Part shown: positions 35,800 to 45,576 of the stretch, in pieces
Position numbering within the stretch: the first letter of the stretch is position 1
Layout of the letters: every line of letters starts with the position of its first letter
From: Sphagnum compactum
Lineage: Eukaryota > Bryophyta > Sphagnopsida > Sphagnales
DNA: 64,000 bases
Direction: 5' to 3'
NCBI GenBank assembly: GCA_965153455.1
Contig: OZ234493.1
Span: 558,001-622,000, forward strand
The notes under the pieces: generated by a model
The model's database searches: none
Seen by the model: the letters and a program-made list of their open reading frames with translations, nothing else
What the model was told of the DNA's origin: nothing
Position numbers and translations under genes: made by a program

Positions 35800-37028
35800 A
35801 AGTTGGCTTTTGCAAACTCCCACAAGCGCTTTCTTTCTTCATCAAGTTGTGTGACCATTGGCACTTCCTCACTTGCATCAATCGAAGGTTGTCCTTGTGC
35901 GGCCCAAGTCATGGGCACAATTAATGACTTGCCCGTCACCATTTGGAATGGGGTGGATCCCGTTGCGGAGTGTACCGAGTTGTTGTAACAAAACTCGGCT
36001 AACTCCAAATGATCCACCCAATCTTGTTGATCCGCCGCCACATAATTCCTTAGGAATTGTTGGATCACCAAGTTCACCCAGTCCTTTGGAAGGCCATGAT
36101 GCTTGAAAATGTGGGAGAAGAACAACCTCCCCCGTCTTCACGTACTTCTCCGCATCATCCTTCAAGTTGGGCCAATAGTAGGACTTCTTTAGGAATGTTG
36201 TGGTGCGCTTTGCACCACCATGGCCCGCAAGCGGTCCATCGTGACATTCCTTCAAAAGTGTGTCCCTAATTTTCCTTTCCGGCACATAGAGTCGGTTTTG
36301 CTTGTACCACAACAATCCATTTTTCAAGTGGAAGTGGGACTTGGCTCCATTTTGGATGCTTTGCCTTCCCTCCTTGGCAAAAGCATCCCGGCGGTTTGCT
36401 AATCTAACTTCTTTTTGAAGTTCCGACTCTCCCACATACACCGCTCTAAGTTGGTGTTTTCGGCTCAAAGCATCGGGGACTATGTTCTCCTTTCCCGGCT
36501 TGTGTCGGATGTCCACATTGAACAAAGCCAATGTGTCTTGCCACCTTTGTTGTTTTGATGACAACTTGGGTTGAGTTGCGAAGTACTTCAAGGTCACATT
36601 GTCGGTCCACACCACCACATCTTTGGAGCCTATGTAATGGCCCGAAGTCTTGAGACAACGTATGACCGCCCACATTTCGTTCTCGTGAGTTGGCCACCTT
36701 CGCTCCGTCTCACTCAACTTCTTGCTTTCAAAGGCCACCGGTCTTCCATCTTGCACTATGACACCCCAATTGCAAAGTCGGAGGCGTCGGAATGGATTTC
36801 AAACTCCTTGTCAAAGTCGGGCAATTTCAACACCGGCGCCTTCACCAAAATGCCCTTTAACATTCCAAAGGCTTCGTCCCATTCTTCATCCCAATCATAA
36901 GTGACGGCGGACTTCTTCAAGAGGTTTGTTAAAGGGGCCGCTATTCTGGCAAAGTTCTTTATGAACTTGCGATAATACGAAGCCAATCCTAAAAAGGATC
37001 TCAAGGCGGGAACCGAGTTAGGCGGCTC
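35800..37028 (-). pseudogene. Element B RNase H and integrase, with deletions
   Basis: On the minus strand this continues pol after the TAG at 37031-37029. One G is missing in a G run near 36766, shifting the frame within RNase H (SDASDFAIG). Compared with A, about 220 bp of the integrase core start (after EKYVKT) and about 120 bp (after HHGLPKD) are gone. The catalytic aspartates are therefore lost. B cannot encode a working integrase. A inserted at the right-hand end of this segment. Confidence 0.88.
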
Positions 37029-39431
37029 CTAATCCAAAATCGCCTTAACCTTGTGATCATCCATCATCAAACCATCTTGAGTCATCCTATGCCCAAGGAA
37101 ATCCACTTCCGTCACCCCAAATTCGCACTTCTCAAGCTTGGCATACAACTTATTTTCCCTTAGCCTTTGGAACACCTTGCGAAGGTGCTCCGCGTGCTCC
37201 TCCATGGAGCTACTATAAATCAAAATGTCGTCTATGTAGACGACCACAAAATCGTCAAGCCATTCGCGGAAAATGTCATTCATGAGGGTGCAAAATGTTG
37301 CGGGTGCATTGGTGAGCCCAAAGGGCATCATCAAGAATTCGTATGACCCATACCTTGTGCGACGAGCGGTCTTTTCTTCGTCCCCTTCCGCGATCCTTAT
37401 TTGGTAATATCCCGAACGTAGATCAATTCTACTAAAAACCTTGGCTCCCGAAAGACGATCAAATAGATCATCGATGCGAGGTAAAGGATAACGGTTTTTC
37501 ACCGTTGCCTTATTGAGTGCTCTATAATCAACACACATCCTCAAAGTCCCATCCTTCTTGTGAACAAAAAGGACGGGTGCCCCATATGGTGACTTGCTTG
37601 GTTTGATGTAACCTTTCGCGAGGAGTTCCTCAAGTTGAACCTTGAGTTCCTTCAACTCCTCGTGGCTCATTCTATATGGGGCCTTGGCGGGCGGTTCCAC
37701 TCCCGGTATCACTTCAATCGCATGATCAACTCGTCTTCTCGGGGGCAAGTCTTCGGGCAACTCTTCGGGCATCACATCCGGGAACTCTTGTAAGACTTGC
37801 TTTATGCACTTGGCGGAAGTCACCAACTTGGTGGCTTCCTTGGGCTCATACTCGTCCAACACCCGCATGACACACATCATGCCGAAACCCCCCACGCATT
37901 CTCTTTCCCAAGCTTTTCCTAACATGAAGTGGATGGTTGAACCACCCACACAAGGCAACTCATGTGTCTTAACTCGCACAATCCCACTTTTAGATGGGAT
38001 TCTAACTAACCTATTGTGCCCTTCTATGAGCACATTGTTTTGGGTGATGAACTCCATTCCAAGAACGCAATCCATTCCACCGAAGGTGGAAATTAACAAG
38101 TCCACCTTTCCTCTCCAATTTCCCAATTGGAGAGGCACTCCCTTTGCTTGTAGTGTAGTTGGATGGGGAACCCCATCCGCGAAATGCACCTCAATGGGTG
38201 CCTTGAGCTCCTCCAAGTGGAGCTCCATCCTTTCGGCGCCCTCCCGAGTTATGAAGTTGTGGGAGGCCCCTGTGTCCAAAAGACATAAGATTTCTCGTTT
38301 AGCAATCTTCCCTTTCAAGAATATAAGTCGATTGCATTCCGGTTGGGCTAAAGTGGCATTGAGAGCAAGTACCTTAGAGCTCCCAACCCCCGTTTTGGAT
38401 TTGGGACAATCTTTGGAGTAATGCCCCACCTCGTTGCAATTGAAACATGCACCCTTGGGCTTTGCTCCAATGTCTCCCTTGGTTTGGCTCCCTTTGAAAG
38501 GAGCCCCGTTTTTCACGAAGCTACCTTTTGGCTTGAACCCCGAGCCTTGGAATTGTTTTGGCTTATCCTTGGTCGGGCTACCTTGCCCCCGGTTCCATTC
38601 CCCCTCATGCCTGGGCTTTTTGTGAAGGAACTTGTTGTCCTTCTTGAACCCGGATTTGTCGCTCCGCCCCACATCCGAGAAGTTCTCCACTTTCGTGATG
38701 GCCTCGGATAAGGAGGCGGGCCAACTCTCCTCAAGCTTTCGCTTGGCCCAAGTCGGAAGTCCCATCACGAATTGGCACACACGATCCAACTCGTGCATGT
38801 GCCGGATCTCCAACATGAGTTCGGAATAGGCCCTCACATATTGCCTCAAATTTTCATTCGTGGCATTCACAAGGTCGCGGAGTTTGCACCTAGAAATGTA
38901 GTCGGAGTTTCTCGGAATGAACTCCGCCTCAATGCGATCCTTGAAAAACTCCCACGTATAGCCATGGTTTTTGCCCTCCTCTTGTCTCACCGTCCGCCAC
39001 CATGTGGCGGCATAGCCTTTCAAGTAGGATTGGGCAAGCTCCACGGAGGAATTCCGTCCAACCTTGGTGGCATGGATATAATCATCCATTTCCGCAAGCC
39101 AAGCATCCACCACCTTACGGTCTCGGGCACCATCGAAATTCCCGGGCTTGGCCGGTTGAAACCTTTCACCTTTGGAGGCCCCCGTTTTGAGGGCCGCCAC
39201 CAACTCACCAAAGTCGGGCCTATTCATCTTGAGGAGGACTTCAAGTTGCTCCGGGGTGAATAGGATCGAGCTCCGTTGTTCCTCCTCACTCTCGGGTTCA
39301 ACCTCGGGCTCATCTTGGTCCTCCCGGAAGTTTGGTTCCTCCCCAATCGATTCCGGCGGGGGTACTAGGTCATGGACGGGCTCCTCGGACCTAGGCTCTG
39401 GGGCTAGCTTCCGGTTCTTCTTGGGTGCCAT
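37029..39431 (-). pseudogene. Element B gag-protease-RT fused frame
   Basis: A continuous frame of about 800 codons runs from the ATG at 39431 (MAPKKNRKL) to a TAG at 37031-37029. It contains the gag domain, CCHC knuckle [14 protein letters not shown], protease [10 protein letters not shown] and the complete RT with YIDD. It shows that gag and pol share one frame in this family, and serves as the reference for the two-base loss in A. The terminal TAG is at the same codon as the first pol stop in A; C has TGG there. I call it a pseudogene because pol is cut before RNase H. Confidence 0.88.
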
Positions 39432-39460
39432 CCCAAAAATGTCGTTGAGCTTCACCTTGA

Positions 39461-39472
39461 GCTCTGATATCA
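39461..39472 (-). other. Primer binding site of element B
   Basis: On the minus strand TGATATCAGAGC follows the 5' LTR by two bases. One base differs from the initiator-tRNA match in A (TGG to TGA). Confidence 0.8.
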
Positions 39473-39474
39473 CG

Positions 39475-40295
39475 TGAAGCGCTCCTTAGTCCCGAGGTGA
39501 ACCCACTTGAGGGTTCACCAATGTGAAGTTGCGGAAAGTGGGGACCAAAGGGGCACGCTCCCGACTTCCAACTCTAGAAAGGGGTAGAGGGTCGAGTTGG
39601 AAGCCCCGGGATTAGACTAGGAAGATGGATTAGTAGATCAAGCACGAATCTGCATCCAAAACCAACCACAAATGGGTTAGTTCACATTCGGGAACACCCT
39701 TGGGTGTTGGGACAAGCCACGGGCACTTTGGACTACTTGACTCACCACGGCCCGGACTTGGGGGAAGCCACCACCTTCCCCCTTATAGTTATCTCTGCAG
39801 CTCACCACGGAGGCTACATCCAAATGGCACATTTTGTTGGGACTCCCGAAATGGAGTCCCGAAACTGTCCCGGCGGGACTCCCGGGACTTTGAACGGTCA
39901 TAAGTCCCGATTTCGAAGTCCGATTGCGACGAGGTCTGAACCAAAGTTGTAGCCCTTGTCGAGATCTTTCGAACGCCATGTTGCACTCCCTGAGGCAACG
40001 TCGGAAAAGGGTCGATTCCCGACTTTTAGTGGTCGAGAGTCAAATTGTCAGTTTGACTCCCGGCCCTTCTTTTGCCCATAACTTGGGCAGCAGATGTCCG
40101 AATGGCCAATACGAGGCCATTTTCGATATCTACGTTTCAAGACCTTTCCAATGACACTAAGAACACCCCAATGCATGGTGTTTTGGGCCTTGCTGTCGAG
40201 CTCTGAACATTCGGGAGTCCCGGAGGACTCCAAACCTCCAACTTTTCCAAGTGTTGGGCTTCACCCCCACACTTGGACAAAGTGGGGTTGCGACA
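39475..40295 (-). repeat. 5' LTR of element B
   Basis: 821 bp. On the minus strand it starts TGTCGCAACC at 40295 and ends GAGCGCTTCA at 39475. It abuts the gag of element C with no transition sequence. Confidence 0.92.
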
Positions 40296-43200
40296 AAGAA
40301 GGATAACAAGTTCCTTCACAAAAAGCCAAGGCATGAGGGGGAATGGAACCGGGGGCAAGGTAGCCTAACCAAGGAAAATCACAAACAGTTCCAAGGCTCG
40401 GGGTTGAAACCAAAAGGTAGCTTCGTGAAGAAGGGGGCTCCCTTCAAAGGGAGCCAACCCAAGGGAGATTTTGGAGCTAAAGCCAAGGGAGCATGTTTCA
40501 ATTGCAACAAGGTGGGGCATTAGTCCAAAGATTGTCCCAAATCCAAATCGGGAGTGGGGAGGTCTAAGGTACTTGCTCTCAATGCCACTTTAGCTCAACC
40601 GGAATGCAATCGACTTATATTCTTAAAAGGGAAGATTGCTAAGCGAGAAATCTTATGTCTCTTAGACACAGGGGCCTCCCACACTTTCATAACTCGGGAG
40701 AGCGCTGAAAGGATGGAGCTCCACTTGCAGGAGCTCAAAGCACCCATCGAGGTGCATTTCGCGGATGGGGTTCCCCATCCAACTACACTACAAGCAAAGG
40801 GAGTGCTTCTCCAATTGGGAAATTGGAGAGGAAAAGTGGATTTGCTAGTTTCCACCTTGGGTGGAATGGAGTGCGTTTTAGGAATGGAATTCATTACCCA
40901 AAACAATGTGCTCATTGAAGGGCACAATAGGTTAGTTAGAATCCCATCTAAAAGTGGGATTGTGCGAGTCAAGGCACATGAGTTGCCTTGTGTGGGTGGC
41001 CCAACCATCCACTTTATGTTAGGAAAAGCTTGGGAAAGAAAACTCGTGGGGGGATTTGGCATGATGTGTGTCATGCGGGTGTTGGACGAGTATGAGCCCA
41101 AGGAAGCCACCAAGTTGGTGACTTCCGCCAAGTGCATAAAGCAAGTCTTACAAGAGTTCCCGGATGTGATGCCGGAAGAGTTGCCCGAAGACTTGCCCCC
41201 GAGAAGACGAGTTGATCATGCGATTGAAGTGATACTGGGAGTGGAACCCCCCGTCAAGGCCCCATATAGAATGAGCCACGAGGAGTTGAAGGAACTCAAG
41301 GTTCAACTTGAGGAACTCCTCGCGAAAGGTTACATCAAACTAAGCAAGTCACCATATGGGGCACCCATCCTTTTTGTTCACAAGAAGGATGGGACTTTGA
41401 GGATGTGTGTTGATTATAGAGCACTCAATAAGGCAACGGTGAAAAACCGTTATTCTTTACCTCGCATCGATGATCTATTTGATCGTCTCTCGGGAGCCAA
41501 AGTTTTTAGTAGAATCGATCTACGTTCGGGGTATTACCAAATAAGGATCGCGGAAGGGGACGAAGAAAAGACCGCTTGTCGCACAAGGTATGGGTCATAC
41601 GAATTCTTGATGATGCCCTTTGGGCTCACCAATGCACCCGCAACATTTTGCACCCTCATGAATGACATTTTCCGCGAATGGCTTGATGATTTCTTGGTCG
41701 TCTACATAGACGACATTTTTATTTATAGTAGCTCCATGGAGGAGCATGCGAAGCACCTTCGCAAGGTGTTCCAAAGGCTAAGGGAAAACAAGTTGTATGC
41801 CAAGCTCGAGAAGTGCGAATTTGGGTGACGGAAGTGGACTTTCTTGGGCATAAGATAACTCAACAAGGTTTGATGATGGATGATCACAAGGTCAAGGCGA
41901 TTTTGGATTGGGAGCCGCCTAACTCAGTTCCCGCCTTGAGATCCTTTTTAGGATTGGCCTCCTATTATCTCAAGTTCATAAAGAACTTTGCGAGAATAGC
42001 GGCCCTTTTGACAAACTTCTTGAAGAAGTCCGCCGTCACTTATGATTGGGATGAAGCATGCGACGAAGCCTTTGGAACGTTGAAGGGCATTTTGGTGAAG
42101 GCTCCGGTGTTGAAATTGCTCGACTTTGACAAGGAGTTTGAAATCCATTCCGACGCCTTCGACTTTGCAATTGGGGGTGTCATAGTGCAAGATGGAAGAC
42201 CGGTGGCCTTTGAAAGCAAGAAGTTGAGTGAAACGGAGAGAAGGTGGCCAACACACGAGAAGGGAATGTGGGCGGTCATACATTGTCTCAAGTCTTGGGG
42301 CCATTATATAGGCTCCAAAGACATAGTGGTGTGGACCGACAATGTGACCTTGAAGTACTTTGCAACTCAACCCAAGTTGTCATGAAAACAACAAAGGTGG
42401 CAAGACACATTGGCTTTGTTCAATGTGGACATCCGGCACAAGCCGGGAAAGGAGAACATAGTCCCCGATGCCTTGAGCCAGAATCACCAACTTAGAATGG
42501 TGTATGTTGGAGAGTCGGAACTTCAAAAAGAAGTTAGATTAGCAAACCGCCGGGATGCTTGTGCCAAGGAAGCAAGGCAAAGCATCCAAAATGGAGCCAA
42601 GTCCCACTTCCATTTGAAGAATGGATTGTTGTGGTGCAAACAAAACCGACTCTATGTACCGGAAGGGAAACTTAGGGACACACTTTTGAAGGAATGTCAT
42701 GATGGGCCGCTTGCGGGCCATGGTGGTGCAAAGTGCACCACAACATTCCTAAAGAAGTCCTACTATTGGCCCAACTTGAAGGATGATGAGGAGGAGTACG
42801 TGAAAACTTGTTTAACTTGTCAACAAAACCGGACCCTCAACAAGAAGGAAGCGGGTTTGTTGCAACCTTTGCCAATTCCCGAAGGGCCGTCGGAAAGTGT
42901 GTCAATGGACTTTATGGTAAGTTTGCCCCCTTCAAAGGGGTTCGATGCCATCATGGTTGTGGTGGATCCATTTAGCAAAATGGCACACTTCATTCCCACA
43001 AAGGATGAAGCCACGGCTCAAGAGACGGGGAGGTTGTTCTTCTCCCACATTTTCAAGCATCATGGCCTTCCAAAGGACATAGTGTCGGATCGGGATCCAA
43101 AGTTCACGAGTAAGTTTTGGAGGGCTTTGTGAAAGCGAATGGGGTCGGAACTCAAAATGAGCACTTCATTCCGCCCCCAAACCGAGAGGGTGAACTTGGT

Positions 43201-43978
43201 GATCCAACAATTCCTAAGGAATTATGTGGCGGCGGATCAACAAGAGTGGGTGGATCATTTGGAGTTAGCCGAGTTTTGTTACAACAACTCGGTACACTCC
43301 GCAACGGGATCCACCCCATTCTAAATGGTGACGGGCAAGTCACCAATTGTGCCCATGACTTGGGCCGCACAAGGACAACCTTCGATTGATGCAAGTGAGG
43401 AAGTGCCAATGGTCACACAACTTGATGAAGAAAGAAAGCGCTTGTGGGAGTTGGTAAAAGCCAACTTGGAAAAGGCGCACAAAAGATAGAAGGATTTTGC
43501 GGACAAGTCCCGACGAGAGGTGAAGTTTCAAGAAGGAGACGAGGTGTGGTTGAACATAAAGAACTTCCGGTTGCCCGAAGGGTTAAGTCATAAATTTATA
43601 GGCCCATATGCGGGTCCATTCAAAGTGTTGGAAAAGAAACTTTCCGACACTTATAAGTTAGAATTACCGGAAAATCTTAGAGTTCATCCCACATTTCATG
43701 TTTCCCTTTTGAAGCCGGTCTCCCGCGACGCCTCAAGGCCTAATAGAGAGCATCATTCAAGGCCTTCACCGGACTTGGTTCATAATGAACCAGAGTTTGA
43801 GGTAGAGGCCGTGCTTAAATCAAGGCAACTTAGAGGGCGAGAGCGGGAATACTTAGTTAAGTGAAAAGGCTACCATGCAATAGAGGCTTTTTGGGTGAAT
43901 GAATTCGACATGGAACATGTCCAAGAAGCCATAGAAGAATTCCACACTAGACCGGGAAAGAAGAGACGTAGAGCGTGA
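40296..43978 (+). pseudogene. Element C gag-pol remnant
   Basis: Compared with A and B there are these lesions: a TAG in the zinc knuckle (40521-40523, tyrosine expected), a one-base loss near 41823 just after RT, and a TGA at about 42383 in RNase H. A TGA at 43130-43132 is identical in place to that of A. A 12-bp in-frame loss in the integrase DGQT motif lies near 43183, between two CAAACCGA repeats. A TAA follows at 43322, a TAG at about 43487 and a TGA at 43861-43863 at the chromodomain tryptophan. The RT frame (40554-41828) is otherwise open with YIDD. More damage than in A and B suggests an older copy. Confidence 0.88.
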
Positions 43979-44755
43979 TGAGGAGATCACCTTTTTTGTA
44001 GAGGGGGAGAGTTTCATAAAATGTACCACATCAAGTTGCAAGTGAAATAAAAAGGGCTTTAAAACTTTCAAGAGATGGTATCATGAAAAATTTGTTAAGG
44101 CAAATAGGGTTGTGGCATAGATAAATGGAACTTCTTGCGTAGGCCAAATCAAAATCGGACTCCTACTTTGGGGTTGAGGAAACTTGGCCCCAAGGGAGGA
44201 GGCAAACAAAGTGAGCTTGCGGGGACATGCACATGCCTTAAGTGCATCCTGAAGGGTTGGTTGGTAGTGTGGTCAACGCGGGAAGTCATGACCCTGCTCC
44301 CGTACTCTAAGTGTAGTTTGGGACTTGGGTTTGGCAAATCTAAGTGTTCTTTCTCGTACCTTGATAAGCAAATCTTTTAGTTAAGACTTGGTTGTTGTGA
44401 CCAAGGCGCGAGATAGGGAAAGGAGTCACGTCAAGTAGCTTAGGTCAAGAGTAGACTTGACTTAAGTCCTCATGAAGGGAAGGATGGAAAAAGGTTCCTC
44501 CCAAATGAGGGTTTCGTCAATTAGACTAGTTTAGTCTTTTGACGAAGCAAAGAAAGAGGGTTCCCTACAAGACCCTCTTGGACTTGTCAAGAAAGTGTTG
44601 GAAACTTGGGGACGCCTAAGTTAGCTTGAGACAAGGTCCAAGCCGCAAAGAGTCGGCAAATGGCCAAGGATCCAAAAGAAAGCAATTGCAATTGTATGAA
44701 GGAAAATTCTAAGTGTCAATGAGGACATTGACCTCTTTCTTCTAGTGGGGGAGAG

Positions 44756-45576
44756 TGTCGCAACCCCACTTTGTCCAAGTGTGGGGGTGAAGCCCAACAC
44801 TTGGAAAAGTTGGAGGTTTGGAGTCCTCCGGGACTCCCGAATGTTTAGAGCTCAACAGAAAGGCCCAATACACCTCGCATTGGGGTGTTCTTGGTGTCAT
44901 TGAAAAGGTCTTGAAACTTAGATATCGAAAATGGCCTCGCATTGGTCATTTGGGCTTTTGGAGCCCAAGTTATGGGCAAAAGAAGGGTCGGGAGTCAAAC
45001 TGGCAGTTTGACTCTCGGCCACTAAAAGTCGGGAATCGACCTCTTCCCGACATCCGATTTGAGAGTGCAACATGGCGTTGAAAAGATCTCGACAAGGGCT
45101 ACAACTTTGGTTGAGACCTTGTCACGATCAACTTCTGCAATCGGGAGTTATGGCCGTTCGAAATTTTGGGAGTCCAGCCGGGACAATTTCAGGACTCCAT
45201 TTCGGGAGTCCCAACAAAATGTGCCATTTGGATGTAGCCTCCGTGGTGAGCTGCAGAGATAACTATAAGGGGGAAGGTGGTGGCTTCCCCCAAGTCCGGG
45301 CCGTGGTGAGTCAAGTAGTCCGAAGTGCCCGTGGCTTGTCCCAACACCTAAGGGTGTTCCCGAATGTGAACTAACCCATTTGTGGTTGGTTTTGGATGCA
45401 GATTTGTGCTTGATCTACTAGTCCATCTTCCTAGTCTAATCCCGGGGCTCCCAACTCGACCCTCTACCCCTTTCTAGAGTTGAAAGTCGGGAGCGTGCCC
45501 TTCGGTCCCAACTTTTCCCAACTTCACGTTGGTGAACCCTTCAAGTGGGTTCACCCCGGGACCAAGGAGCGCGTCA
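44756..45576 (+). repeat. 3' LTR of element C
   Basis: 821 bp, TGTCGCAACC...GCGCGTCA, preceded by the tract CTAGTGGGGGAGAG at 44742-44755. Confidence 0.92.

Larger units (their letters stand above)
26740..40295 (-). mobile_element. Element B: Ty3/gypsy chromovirus interrupted by element A
   Basis: LTRs are 39475-40295 (5' end of the element) and 26740-27559 (3' end), 821 and 820 bp. Internal sequence reads right to left. The primer site at 39472-39461 is TGATATCAGAGC, one base off the A copy. Element A with its duplicated AAGTT splits B between 28857 and 35800. Without A, B is about 6.6 kb, roughly 340 bp shorter than A, which the two integrase deletions explain. The outer flanks, GTCTA (26735-26739) and AAGAA (40296-40300), differ, so B is not a simple insertion. 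Confidence 0.88.
40296..45576 (+). mobile_element. Element C: 5'-truncated Ty3/gypsy chromovirus
   Basis: This is a third copy of the same family. It lacks its 5' LTR, primer site and the first half of gag. It begins inside gag ([10 protein letters not shown]) directly at the right LTR of B and runs through pol to a complete 3' LTR at 44756-45576. The right flank starts GGTCT, inside the RT of element E. The left target duplication is missing, so its insertion cannot be confirmed by flanks. Confidence 0.88.
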
